Notes: generated from the letters alone by a model not told the origin. Numbered from the stretch's first letter, positions 1 through 11,584 are shown. The stretch: DNA of 64,000 nt from Limonium bicolor (GCA_023374045.1 CM041777.1:91320300-91384299); one strand, 5' to 3'. Program-made: numbers and translations.

Positions 1-1184
1 CATGTAAAACTGTCCAGAAACTCTTAAACCGTGTCTGGTCCGGGTTTGAAACCAGGACACAACCGGACCAGTGTAAAAATGCAACAGAAAGTGTTTAAGT
101 CTCTGAATGATGGGGAAGTAAATGGTATTGGTTTTAGAAGTTGTTAAGGCCTTGTTTGGTGATATTAAAGGCCCTAAGAAGTGTAAACAAGTTTTGAGAA
201 GTCATTAAGAAAGTTGTAGGTTTAAGAACATTAAGTTAAACTGAAACAACGGGACAACGGGGTAAGTACGGGAGTAGTATTTATGATGTATCGTATGAGC
301 ATAGCATTAATAGCAATGTTTGAAACATTACCAGCGGAAAAATGTGAACCAAGGACAAGGGAACACATGGTAAAGCTAACCGGTGAAGGTATGATTTCTC
401 ATGCCCGTATGCTAACCGAGTTACGTTGATTTGTGTGTTGTATGCCGGCTAATCAAGACTAAAGCATGAAAACGGTTTATTGCCTTTCATTATATGTCTT
501 GTTGTATGTTGATTGAGCTAACCTTCTTGAATGATTGTGTGGCTTTACGTAGTGCGTAGTCCGACTCATAGATGAGTCTTGTTGTGTATTGACTCGTAGC
601 GAGAGTCATGTGTGAATTAATGGAACCGTAGCAACGCACTAAACCAACGAACTAATAAATGGTAACGTAAACCAATGAACTCACTAGAATGTGAGAGAGT
701 GTACGGGAGTAATAACCTCCCGATAACGGTAGGAGAAACGAAATGAATAATCCACAAACGAACAGTAGGGAAGTATATAAGAACCTCTATTAGAGGAACT
801 AATTTTGGTGCAAAACACGAACCATGAGAGTAAAGAATGATGAGGGATCTCAAACCCCTTAGTAATTAGTCGACCCATTATGAGAGGACCAGACTGATGT
901 AAGTACGCCCGAACGAGAGAGTATTCGATATGTTGGGGAAACCCTTAAATCTGAGGATACTAGACGGTGGTAATTCCCTAAGCTAACAGAGGTTATCAAG
1001 AGAGATACTTCTAGGCTAACCATGAGGTTGTATTGTGCTCTGAGAGAAGAGTGTTGGGAATTCGTTAGTCCGGTAGAACGGACATTTGAGTTGGAGGAGC
1101 TAAGCGTATGGCCCTCGTATTGTAGGTCCGGTGGCGAGTCTTGAGTATGACTCCGCCCAGAGGCCAAAGTAATGAGTATTGCGT

Positions 1185-1420
1185 ATGTATGAGTAAGGTA
1201 ATGAGTATCGGGTAAGAAGCAAGTGTGAGTATGTAAGGAGCACCGAGTATTGAGTATGAGTAAGTATGGAGTATCGAGTATGTAAGAGTAAGTGTAGAGA
1301 ATTGAGTGGTGAGTATGCACCAGTGTAGTACGAGTACGGAGTAAGGATCGTGTACGAGTAAGGTATTGAACATGGAGTGATGAGTATGTAAGAGTAAGGA
1401 GCAAGTAGAGTAGAGTAACG
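1185..1420 (+). repeat. Degenerate GTATGAGTA(A) microsatellite in the A1 5' LTR
   Basis: Imperfect reiterations of GAGTATGTAAG, GTATGAGTAAG and GAGTACGAG fill this stretch. It creates long stop-free frames on the - strand with Thr/Leu/Tyr/Ser-rich translations that are not genes. The same array recurs at 10665-10920 in the 3' LTR. Confidence 0.8.
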
Positions 1421-1662
1421 AATATCGAACACAGTACGAAGAGTAACGAATGATAACAAATACGAATGGCTGACTATTGAATTGTCTTCCTTAGTAAGTA
1501 TTGTACTTGTGTATTTATGTAGGAATCTTTGAGTATTGTGTAGTATGAGCATGTATGTATGCATGTAAAATGAACTCATGTATATGCCCAAAAGTAGCGG
1601 CGTACAAACCGTATCGCGGTTAGCACGCGGTATATGCGGATTTCATATGCAGCGTAAGCTGA

Positions 1663-1692
1663 CCCCCTAGGGGGACCTTTTTTTGTGTGCAG
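1663..1692 (+). promoter_or_regulatory. C-run/G-run hairpin followed by a T tract and a CAG|GTACC acceptor-like site
   Basis: CCCCCTAGGGGG is a 12-base palindrome, followed by a T-rich run and GTGTGCAGGTACCGAA. The same arrangement occurs in every LTR family here: 11165-11195 (A1 3' LTR), 63082-63110 (A3), 45990-46019 on - (B) and 17960-17998 (C, with CACCCC-TCTC-GGGGTG). A T tract before CAG looks like a 3' splice site that could shorten the multi-kilobase LTR leader. That function is inference. Confidence 0.45.
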
Positions 1693-1952
1693 GTACCGAA
1701 GTGTTCACCGTTCGAGAGAGTAGGACGGGATGCTACATAAGCAGGTAGTTGAGTAAAGGGAATTGTATGTGCACGTAGTAAGAATTGGATGTTAGACTGT
1801 ATCGGTAATTTGAGGATTGTAGATACTCGGTATAGTAATGTATTGAGGGAATTGGATTATGGATGAGTAGCAATGGGAAGTATGTATTGTGTAGAGTACT
1901 CTGTTGTTTCATGTTCATCAGACCGATAGTATGTAGTATTGTAACTCGCCTT

Positions 1953-1973
1953 GTTAGTCACGGGGTGACTAAC
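1953..1973 (+). other. U5 stem-loop near the LTR 3' end (A1 5' LTR copy)
   Basis: GTTAGTCAC and GTGACTAAC form a 9-base-pair stem with a short loop, about 90 bases before the LTR end. Equivalent stems lie at 11472-11493, 63466-63487 and, with different but still pairing bases, in element B. Confidence 0.6.
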
Positions 1974-2070
1974 GCACGCCCATTGTCACCCGTTGTGTAA
2001 GGAGTATCCGCTGCGAAGGTAAGTAATTGTACAGTAATGAAGGTATTAGCGGTAGGGGTGTTACAAAAAG

Positions 2071-2082
2071 TGGTATCAGAGC
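2071..2082 (+). other. Primer binding site, initiator tRNA-Met type
   Basis: TGGTATCAGAGC is the complement of the 3' end of plant initiator tRNA-Met, five bases after the LTR end. Its 3' half lies in a perfect 9-base inverted repeat (2076-2084 with 2089-2097, loop AGTA), so in RNA the site could fold back on itself. Confidence 0.92.
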
Positions 2083-4939
2083 GAAGTATCGCTCTGATGG
2101 ATGAAATACCGAGTTTAGGTAAATACCGAGTTAGGAAGTAGAGACTTAGGGCTATGGGTTGAGTGCTAGTGTGCGAGGACGCTAGATAGGAATTTCCAGT
2201 GTGATCTGGATACCTACAGTAACCATACCCGCCCTCCGCGTCCCCCGTTGTAAGTTGGGACAAGAACGCCAGAAAGATGGAAAGACCTCTCACACTCGGG
2301 TAAAACCCGATCTGGCATTACAAAACAAACCTTATTAGAAAAGAACCTGTCTTACGGTAGAGTCCAAGAACTGGAAGTCCCGAAGACGGTTCCCGTTGAA
2401 TGACAAGGACCGCACTTAATGGCGGAGGAGTGAAGATCCTAAGCACAAGGATAATGGAATTTATGGCACCATGGAGCGACATGCTTCGCAGTCGCGAGAA
2501 CCATGTGTAGCCAGCAAGAAGAGAAGCACAGTCGTGCGATGAAGCAAGGAAAATGGAGTAACAAGCCGAGACAAGAGAGTCTACGGACCGTAATCTTTGA
2601 TGATACCAACAACGGTATACAAACCGACTAAGGAGTTAGTCGAGGTTGGATTAACACCAAACCTACATGCCAAGAGGCTGTAATAACCGAACAACATAGT
2701 TCAGATAACCATGAAAGAAATCGTAACACATACACCTATAGGACCACAACCTGGTTCCTAAGGATAAGACAGGTCTTGTTAACCACACTGAAGGTGTGAA
2801 ACACCCGGATGGACGACAACCACGTCAAGTACACTGAGAAGCGACTCAGGAGGTCGATCACCAAGATCAAAGGATCAAATGAAGACCTAATAAAACCACC
2901 AATTATGGATGGAAACGATACCGCCACCGGTATGCGTTAACCGAAAAACAACCTACCCGCGCACTTGCCTAGGGCAAGTGCAGCAACTACAGGACGGTTG
3001 GAATACTTTTAATAACCTGCAATTACTTGTCAAAGTACCGCTCGACGAATGGATCAAATATAGGATCACCAATCCTAAGTATTTAAATAATGAAACCTCG
3101 GAAGGGCCTAACGGCACGACCATTGTATTGAGGACATACCAATCAGCAAGAAGCTGAACTTGGTCAAGACCGCAAACACGGCAACGCCACGAAGGATTCC
3201 TTTTTTTACACTGAACTGTTATTTCAAAACCCAAATTTTTCTTCAAAATCACAAACTCTTCTTTTAAACCTTGGATTTTAAAACCAAACAGACGGAAATA
3301 CGGTAAGTATCATAGAATGATACAAGAGGAGTTGACAATAGAATACTTCACCTAGGCGTGTGACGAACACTACGAGTGTACCCAAATACGGGATGTGGGA
3401 CGACCGCACTCCGAAGGAGCTTGCGGGCCTGACATGTAGTTAGGTAAGTGGTAACGTGCCAAGACGGTACCCCACGTATGTATACATGTAGTGTACTAAA
3501 ACACGGGAAGTAGTCAAATCTGTTTCTACGGACCATAAGTAAATTTAAAACAGAACAACTGGTTACCTCAACCGAACAAGGGAAACTCAGATAAGCTACG
3601 AGCTAAGGAGTCAAGAACCTACTACAGGAGGATGAGTAAGAGTTGAAAGTGCAAGAAGCACTAACAACGGGATAAGACATTGGATATGTCACGAGGATAT
3701 CTAAGTAAGGCAGATACCTAACATTAACACATCAGTGTTCAATGAATGGGATAGAACTCCCAGAACAACTACCACAAACACACAGGGTGAGATTATAAGG
3801 TACCAGAAATACCATTCATCGCCGAAAGGAATATCAAATCCGTTATAACATAAGGCAAAACACCAGTGATCTACCCTAAGAGCCGGAGACACTATAACCC
3901 TCAACGGATAACTCAGATCCAGAACCGCAAGGTGGGATAACAAACTGAACATACTCATAAATGTCAGCTAGATGCTACCAAATACGGTACTACCCAGGAG
4001 CAATCCATAAAGGGTATCAAGTCAACACAGTTGAATGGGATATCGTGGTAAGAACACCACAATTGGAACGAACATACGGTTGGAACACCGAAGGGATCCC
4101 ACTTGACAGGGATACCCCAAATCAATAAATGGTATCGATCAATACCAGGATACAAAAGGGTCTCCAACGAACGGAAGCGTGATGCGACGATCTTATTAGG
4201 GAGCCCAGTATCACCTCCAAGCCCAGCGATGGCTTACAGAGAAGTAACCATTTGGGAACGACCTATGATGAGCAGAGCTCTAGGCAATATGGCTAGTAGG
4301 CCATGAAACTATTATCATACACAACCCAACGGTTGCAAAAAAACCCTTGTGAACCATATGGAAATTGATCAAGGACGACACCAATAAAAGCTTAATGACC
4401 AACGAGCAAGGATACCCCTCATAAATGTGAGACCGCGAGAGCGGTGAACACTTGGATCCCAAGAAGGGGATACCATCAGTAACTGCCGGGAAATATCCCT
4501 TTCAGAACTACTAATGTAGTTAAGCTTGAACATACAATTATTGCCAAGCGACGTAAAATAAGCTTCAACAGGAGCTGTTGACAACTAAGGAGTAACCGGT
4601 TCAATAAGAACTCGATATGTGGGAACATAAAGTAAAAGTAAATGACGCTCTAGGAGCTCAGACGTATAAACACCAAACAACGATATAAATAGTGGAAATG
4701 CATGAGCTGAAGCTAGCATAGCGAATGCCATGTAAACCAATACTGCAGAATCAGTAAGAACATGGTGCGCAACAGGCGACCAATGTATGTGAATAATCAC
4801 CCAATACTGTGGAGTGGTTAATACAAGATGGTAGACAGACCGGGCAACAAGCCAGAAGTATGCACCAAATGATGAAGCACCACCTGAAGGAGTAACGATC
4901 AGTCCTATTGCGACCTCATAAGAGAGTTACTGTCAAACG

Positions 4940-5055
4940 TTTACGCCTCTGCACTCTGTAGGACTGAGTGTTTTGGTATTGCATTTGTGCAGTAATGATC
5001 GAGTGGGATAGCTAGGAATATGGGAAAATGTAAATCGTGGAAAATTCTTCCTTTC
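4940..5055 (+). repeat. Segment shared with the family C LTR
   Basis: About 115 bases including GCACTCTGTAGGACTGAGTG and the TTTTGGTATTG that follows match two tandem copies inside each C LTR (in LTR 1 about 17092-17206 and 17290-17400). The similarity runs to AAATTCTTCCTTT at the end. It suggests exchange between families A and C, or a shared ancestral module. Confidence 0.7.
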
Positions 5056-5808
5056 ACCAGTGAACATAGCATAAGCTAGCTAAGCAAAAGCTTAGGAACA
5101 AACCGTGTGGCCTAAGGCCAAAGAAGCACGAAGAGTGTGAAACACACCAACAATCACAAGATGTGAATCCCATTGGAATAAAAGTGAAAGGAGACTTAAG
5201 AAAGTCACAAGGACCGACGCATTGGAAATGCAAGGTCATATGAGTAACACTAGTACCAGACAAAATAGTGAGCAGAATTCAGAAGCCACTAACAATAGAG
5301 GAAGCACTACAACTAGGTAGTGACTTAACCTCAACCGACAATAAGTCGGAGGAACCAAGTGAATGATCACTACAAAACACAACAACATGTATATAGATTG
5401 CCAGAGAGCTGGTTACAATCTAAAACTCATCGAGTTTGAGCACGGTAAAAGAACACCACACATGGTAACCCGTTAAGGATAACAAGAAGGGCGAATAACC
5501 CAAGTTATCAGGGTCGCGCAGCAGAAGCTAGTGGGCCCAAAATTCTAAGTGACATACACCTAGTGAATAAAAGGTTAATCATCAATGCCTGAAAGCCAAT
5601 TAGGCTAGAACCGAACACGGTTAAGAGTTGAATAACTCCAATGAACATTCTTGATGCAGGGACTACCAGTAACACGGTTAAGACCCCTTTGATCAAGGAA
5701 CATTGTGTAATAGCCCGCATGGAAGCTGAACCACTCCATGACGGCTGAATGCCTTCGACCAATGTCCAGTGTTGACACATGGTAGATTACGTGGGCGTAA
5801 TCCCTTTT

Positions 5809-5816
5809 AAGGGGGG
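5809..5816 (+). promoter_or_regulatory. Second, internal polypurine-like tract
   Basis: TTTTAAGGGGGGTAGAG here copies the real 3' tract at 7204-7211 except for its flanks. Element B has the same block just after its pol stop codon (39541-39548 on -). It could prime a second plus-strand start; this is inference. Confidence 0.4.
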
Positions 5817-7181
5817 TAGAGCGAAAACCGCGAAATATGTTTTACGTGATAGGTGCGTGAACTACAATGCGCACAGCGCAAAAGAATTTGTTTTAATGAT
5901 TGATACTTATGTTACATAAACATTTGTATTCACTCATTGTGTAATTGTGGTAAATTGGGAAGTAAGTATAGGAAAAGGAGTAGAGAAACTCCAGGGTAAT
6001 GAAGACCCCGATTGGTAATAGTATGAGGAATGAGTATGTATGGGAGACTGGAGGAGTATAAATCGGTACGGAACCGATGTATGTAATGAGTATGAATCGG
6101 TATACAACCGATGTATTTTATGAGTATAAATTGGAGTATAGTAAATTAATGGGATATTATACCCACGAATTCCTAAGTATAGTAGTTGGGAAGATGAGTA
6201 GTATTGATGAATGATTAGTAAGTAAGTAAGTGAATCATATAATTAGAAAATGTATGTGTGATTATGAGTAGTAAGATTAAAAAGATAGAAAACGAAATAA
6301 TGTTTGACGATCTGTCTGTTTGTATTGAGGTGGGAAGTGGAACTTGATTTGCTAGCGATCAAGGGAAGCCGAACACAAATTGGGGTGGAAGGATAATTCA
6401 ACACCAATGCTGATCACATTGTGGTTGAAGGACTCTGGAAGCTCCCTTAAGTGGTCACAACAATGACACTAGTAATAGGTATAATCATCATAAATGGTAT
6501 TCGGGAGATGTATGCAAGTTTTCAAAATGAATTTCCAAAACTAATTTGGTACAATGTGTTTTCTTCAAACTTAAGAATGAGGACCGGTTTTAAAACCGCT
6601 CCCACGGGCGCTAGTGGATCTTCCATGCCTAGGCACGGGTATCCGGTCGAAACCATAGGAGGAGAAGCTAGTTTTGAGTCGGTGGGAGTGTTGATTAGTT
6701 TTGAAACCACTACACCGGTTGTACGGTAACAGTGTGTGTTTTGTATTTTTCCAAAGGCACTGGGGCAGCGTAGTCCCGAGTAAGTATGAGTAAGTATGAG
6801 TAAAGTATGAGTAAGTAAGTATGAGTAAGTGCCTGAGGATCTCTATATGTGCAAATGAATTTGATCAGAACCAAAGGACCGTAGAGCCAGAAAGTGTAAG
6901 TGTTCAAGTCATGACGGCCGTGAACCAGAAAGCGTAAGTGTTCAAACGTGACCGGTACCTGAGGGATCACTCTCCATTGGGGGAGGATTGTACCTAATTG
7001 TCTGCGGATGGACCCCCTTGGAGAGGAGTAAAACGGATATTTTTGATTGCTATGCATGCAGTGACATGCTGTTTGGATGCGTAGTATGCATCATGTCAGA
7101 CATTTGGAGTTTGACAAGTTATATGTAGAGGTCATAACCTTAGCATAGAGTATTGGTACGAGTAACAGTATTAGATTCACC

Positions 7182-7211
7182 AACTTTGAGGGCAAAGTTC
7201 TTTAAGGGGGG
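7182..7211 (+). promoter_or_regulatory. Stem-loop plus polypurine tract of element A1
   Basis: AACTTTG and CAAAGTT pair around AGGG, and four bases later comes AAGGGGGG, the plus-strand primer. The LTR starts at 7217 with TGAAATACCCC. Element B has the same stem (39098-39115 on -), and family C has the paired variant AACTTCG/CGAAGTT (12536-12552). Confidence 0.75.
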
Positions 7212-7857
7212 TAGATTGAAATACCCCGAACTTAAATATGGTGATTATATTATTCTAATATGGTATTTAAGGGCCTAATAGTGCCTAAGTAATTTTTGGT
7301 AAAGAAAATAAATCCAAAGAAATGAGAAAAACGCTTAGAAAGCGGAGAACGCTAAAATGAGCATTAAATAACCATAGGAGGTACGAGACCTCGTTATAGT
7401 ATCGTAAGGATTCCTAAGGCTTATTCATGCCTAATTAGTATACGGGAATGATTCCCGGAGAAAACGGATCCAAGAAATGTATTAAAACGCTAATAGAGCA
7501 TTAGCGCACGTTTCTCGAGGAAACCCGAGAACGTGACTTTAAGTGGTCAAACAGACCCGTAAAAATTATAATGCATTAAGTAATAATTATTAAGCATTTA
7601 TGGAAGCTTAATAACCAATAAAAATAAAGAAACGAGAAAATTCCGGAAAACGGGCCCGGTTAGTGAATAGTACTGAAACCGGGTAAAATAACGAGCGTTT
7701 TCTGTAAAAGACGAAAAACGCTCCAGCTTACTAATAAGGTGGGGGCCGGTTTTTATGAGTCTTGTGACTCCCCTCACACATAACTAGCTAACTAATATAA
7801 TAAGTCAAAAAGCATAAAGTAAATAGTGAAAAGTGGAAAAAGTAAACAAATACCCAC

Positions 7858-7945
7858 CTTTTCTCTTCTCTCTCCTCTCATTCTTTCCTTTCCCACCGTG
7901 AGCACCCTCTCTCTTTCCTCCCTTTCCTCTCTTCTTCCTCCTTGG
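7858..7945 (+). promoter_or_regulatory. CT-rich putative leader in the A1 LTR
   Basis: A pyrimidine-rich block of TCTC and CCTT repeats follows an A-rich stretch with TATA-like sequence (CTAATATAATAAG). Equivalent CT-rich blocks occur in A3 (60120-60260) and on the - strand of B (38500-38680). In plants such tracts often lie just after the transcription start. Approximate placement only. Confidence 0.4.
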
Positions 7946-9374
7946 ACGATTTGAGCTGCAACAAAGGAGCTCCCATGGCTCCTTCATCTTCTTCTTCTTG
8001 TACAAGCTTCAATAAAGCTCCGAATTGAAAACCGAGCATAGATTCTTGCTCCTCTCACCAAGACCTATCTCCCTCTCTTTTCAAAATTCAAAAAGGAAGA
8101 AGTTCATCTCCATGGGTTTTGCCCATTTGAAGAGGAAATGGTACCAAATCGAAGCTTGGAGTCTCCTCTTCCTCCTAAGGTAAAAAGATTCAAGAGAAAA
8201 ACTCATTTTCTTCATTTCCATGCCTTGGCCGATTTTTGCCCTCCTTGTAATGCCTTGTTTCTTCTTTGTTTGAGCTTTTTTCAACTCTCCAATGGTGGAG
8301 GAGCTCTCCTTTGTACACAAGCCTTAAAAATCTCTCTCAAAAATCTCCAAAGGTAAAACCCTAACTTGTGTTCTAAGCCTTTTTATTGAATTAGAATTCT
8401 CTAAGGGTTTAGAAGGATAATTAAAATGCATTTGTGTGTTTTCTTGGGTGTTGGGATGGAGTTTGACAACTCCATTCCCATTTGACCGATTGTGACCAAG
8501 AAGAGGAGATGAGAAGCTTGGAAACAAAGAATGGAGAAATAAGGTAATTAAGTTACCCTAATGCTATTTTGAATGCTTTAGGATTTGGGAATGGGTAAAC
8601 AAATAAAAGAACCTAAACTATTGTATTAATATTGAAGATTATGAAGTTTTGAGTATTTGCGAATTAGTAAGTGAATTGTAGGCCTTGGAGCCAAGTATAT
8701 TGTGTATGAGGATTGGTATTGATGTTTGGTAGTGTATTGATGTATTAAGGATTGTTGTTATTGCTGGTAGGACCCTTGTATGGGTGTGGCTAGAATAGGA
8801 ATGATTTGGATGAGAAAGGGTATGTGTGGATAAGTAAGGAAAGTAGGAAAACTATGGCGAAATTTTAGTAGGAATTGTGCATTAAGAATGACTTGGTGAA
8901 TGGGAGAACCAAGATGTGTATTAGGATTTAGTATAGATGGTTTAGTAACTAAGGAATGGCAATTGTAGTATGAGGAATAAGAAGATGAAAATCTGTAGCA
9001 AAGAGTATCAAAAACATTGTAGAAACTAGGAAAAACTAGTGTGCAAGATTTGGTAAAAAGGAGTTGGACTTTGGTATAGGTAGTGTAGTTGTTTGGAAAG
9101 GAATTGGAATGGCAAGATGAAGTTGGGACAAGATGCAAAATGCAAAGAGAGTAAAGGAAATGCACAAGTGTGCTAACTGTAACAGAGAGGATGGAAAACT
9201 TGTAGAAATGAGCATGAATTAAGAGATAAGTTTGATCCATGATTTAAGTAGGCTTTGAGCAAGATTAAGGTGCTAAAATATGTTGGAATACATGTGGGAT
9301 GATTAGGAAGAGATTGGAGGTGAGTTAGGGGTGGAAAAGAGGTCAAAAACTGTCATTTAAACACCTACAGACAA

Positions 9375-9552
9375 GGTCCGGGTTGTAAACAAGTACACAA
9401 ACCCGGACCACATCAAAAACGCACCAGAAAGCCATCCCAGGGGGTGGTCCGGGTTTGAAACCAGGACACAAACCAGGACCACATGTAAAACTGTCCAGAA
9501 ACTCTAAACCGTGTCTGGTCCGGGTTTGAAACCAGGACACAAACCCGGACCA
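9375..9552 (+). repeat. Three inverted-repeat modules with about 71-bp period
   Basis: Each module has GGTCCGGGTTTG, a short spacer and CAAACCCGGACCA, so it can form a hairpin. Modules begin near 9375, 9445 and 9516. Counterparts exist in A3 (five modules) and in B (five modules with a different palindrome), all with nearly the same period. Confidence 0.75.
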
Positions 9553-10664
9553 GTGTAAAAATGCAACAAAAGTGGTTTTAAGTCTCTGAATGATGGGGAA
9601 GTAAATGGTATTGGTTTTAGAAGTTGTTAAGGCCTTGTTTGGTGATATTTAAAGGCCCTAAGAAGTGTAAACAAGTTTGAGAAGTCATTAAGAAAGTTGT
9701 AGGTTTAAGAACATTAAGTTAAACTGAAACAACGGGACAACGGGGTAAGTACGGGAGTAGTATTTATTGATGTATCGTATGAGCATAGCATTAATAGCAA
9801 TGTTTGAAACATTACCAGCGGAACAAATGTGAACCAAGGTACAAGGGAACACATGGTAAAGCTAACTCCGGTGAAAGGTATGATTTCCTCATGCCCCGTA
9901 TGCTAACCGAGTTACGTTGATTTGTGTGCTGTATGCCGGCTAATCAAGACTAAAGCATGAAAACGGTTTATTGCCTTTCATTATATGTCTTGTTGTATGT
10001 TGATTGAGCTAACCTTCTTGAATGATTGTGTGGCTTTACGTAGTGCGTAGTCCGACTCATAGATGAGTCTTGTTGTGTATTGACTCGTAGCGAGAGTCAT
10101 GTGTGAATTAATGGAACCGTAGCAACGCACTAAACCAACGAACTAATAAATGGTAACGTAAACCAATGAACTCACTAGAATGTGAGAGAGTGTACGGGAG
10201 TAATAACCTCCCGATAACAGTAGGAGAAACGAAATGAATAATCCACAAACGAACAGTAGTGGAAGTATATAAGAACCTCTATTAGAGGAACTAATTTTGG
10301 TGCAAAACACGAACCATGAGAGTAGTAAAGAATGATGAGGGATCTCCAAACCCCTTAGTAATTAGTCGACCCATTATGAGAGGACCAGACTGATGTAAGT
10401 ACGCCCGAACGAGAGAGTATTCGATATGTTGGGGAAACCCTTAAATCTGAGGATACTAGACGGTGGTAATTCCCTAAGCTAACAGAGGTTATCAAGAGAG
10501 ATACTTCTAGGCTAACCCATGAGGTTGTATTGTGCTCTGAGAGAAGAGTGTTGGGAATTCGTGTAGTCCGGTAGAACGGACATTTGAGTATTGGAGAAGC
10601 TAAGCGTATGGCCCTCGTATTGTAGGTCCGGTGGCGAGTCTTGAGTATGACTCCGCCCAGAGGC

Positions 10665-10920
10665 CAAAGTAATGAGTATTGCGTATGTATGAGTAAGGTA
10701 ATGAGTATCGGGTAAGAAGCAAGTGTGAGTATGTAAGGAGCACCGAGTATTGAGTATGTATGAGTAAGTATGGAGTATCGAGTATGTAAGAGTAAGTGTA
10801 GAGAATTGAGTGGTGAGTATGCACCAGTGTAGTACGAGTACGGAGTAAGGATCATGTACGAGTAAGGTATTGAACATGGAGTGATGAGTATGTAAGAGTA
10901 AGGAGCAAGTATGAGTAGAG
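10665..10920 (+). repeat. Degenerate GTATGAGTA(A) microsatellite in the A1 3' LTR
   Basis: This is the counterpart of the array at 1185-1420, with small repeat-number differences. Confidence 0.8.
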
Positions 10921-11471
10921 TAACGAATATCGAACACAGTACGAAGAGTAACGAATGTATAACAAATACGAATGGCTGACTATTGAATTGTCTTCCTTAG
11001 TAAGTATTGTACTTGTGTATTTACGTAGGAATCTTTGATGTATTGTGTAGTATGAGCATGTATGTATGCATGTAAAATGAACTCCATGTATATCCGACCC
11101 AAAGTAGTCGGCGTACCGCGGTTAGCACGCGGTATATGCGGATTTCATATGCAGCGTAAGCTGACCCCCTAGGGGGACCTTTTTTTTAGTGTGCAGGTAC
11201 CGAAGCTGTTCACCGTTCGAGAGAGTATGACGGGGACTGCTACATAAGCATGGGTAGTTGAGTAAAGGGAATTGTATGTGCTCACGTAGTAAGAATTTGG
11301 ATGTTTAGACTGTATCGGTAATTTTGAGGATTGTAGTATACTCGGTATAGTAATGTATTGGAGTTGAATTGGATTATGGATGAGTATGCAATGGGAAGTA
11401 TTGTATTGTGTAGAGTACTCGGTATGTTCATGTTCATCAGACCGATAGTATGTAGTATTGTAACTCGCCTT

Positions 11472-11493
11472 GTTAGTCACGTGGGTGACTAAC
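11472..11493 (+). other. U5 stem-loop near the LTR 3' end (A1 3' LTR copy)
   Basis: GTTAGTCAC, loop GTGG, GTGACTAAC. The junction also contains CACGTG, a G-box core. See the B copies at 35343-35360 and 45638-45655, where the stem bases differ but still pair. Confidence 0.6.
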
Positions 11494-11584
11494 GACATTG
11501 TACACCCGCCGTTGTGTAAGGAGTATCCGCTGCGAAGGTAAGTAATTGTACAGTAATGAAGGTATTAGCGGTAGGGGTGTTACA

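Larger units (their letters stand above)
1..2065 (+). repeat. 5' LTR of element A1 (3' portion)
   Basis: Nearly colinear with 9482-11584. It ends in GGGGTGTTACA and is followed after five bases by the tRNA primer site, which marks the LTR/internal border. Most differences from the 3' LTR are one- or two-base indels, with few substitutions, so either the insertion is young or this copy carries assembly noise. Confidence 0.9.
2066..7216 (+). other. Non-coding internal region of element A1
   Basis: This is the 5.15-kb interior between primer site and 3' LTR. I find no gag, protease, RT or integrase motifs on either strand; the short open frames have no recognisable domain. The first part (about 2083-2480) matches the start of element A3's interior (63607-64000), including a repeated ACCGAGTT motif and a CGCACTTAATGGCGG block. 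Conservation of a non-coding interior between two separate insertions argues for a real non-autonomous family rather than a single deleted copy. The interior also carries a segment related to the C LTR (4940-5055), a second polypurine-like tract (5809-5816) and a short GTATGAGTAA array (6779-6830). Confidence 0.8.
1..11584 (+). mobile_element. Element A1: LARD-like non-autonomous LTR retrotransposon, 5' end outside window
   Basis: The stretch reads partial LTR, primer binding site, internal region, polypurine tract, complete LTR. Position 1 matches position 9482, so the window opens inside the 5' LTR. The internal region has no gag or pol homology in any frame that I can see, while the LTR is about 4.37 kb. 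Long LTRs plus a long non-coding interior is the signature of a LARD (large retrotransposon derivative), which depends on proteins from an autonomous relative. The 3' end abuts TGCAATACCTAATTG, which is continuous internal sequence in the two other copies of family C (20419 and 29275), so A1 inserted into family C. The target duplication cannot be checked because the left end is missing. Element class is well supported; the LARD label is inference from missing coding capacity. Confidence 0.85.
7217..11584 (+). repeat. Complete 3' LTR of element A1 (4368 bp)
   Basis: It runs from TGAAATACCCCG, just after the polypurine tract, to GGGGTGTTACA. At 7858-7945 there is a CT-rich stretch typical of plant leaders, preceded by AT-rich sequence, so transcription probably starts near 7.8 kb; this leaves a very long R/U5. 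Further in are three inverted-repeat modules (9375-9552), the GTATGAGTA array, the C/G hairpin with acceptor-like CAG and the U5 stem-loop. Stop-free frames on the - strand in the microsatellite part are composition artefacts. Confidence 0.92.

Noticed and set aside
859..1591. Overlapping open frames of 100-181 codons on the - strand (and again at 10355-10937)
   Set aside because: They are translations of the GTATGAGTA microsatellite in the A1 LTR, rich in Tyr, Ser, Thr and Leu, differ between the two LTR copies and have no domain.
1663..1690. Bacterial-type intrinsic terminator (GC hairpin plus T run)
   Set aside because: Plant LTR context; more plausibly a structural or splice-acceptor module.
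2909..3157. 82-codon + strand frame in A1 interior
   Set aside because: No gag or pol motif and overlapped by an equally long - strand frame; composition-driven.
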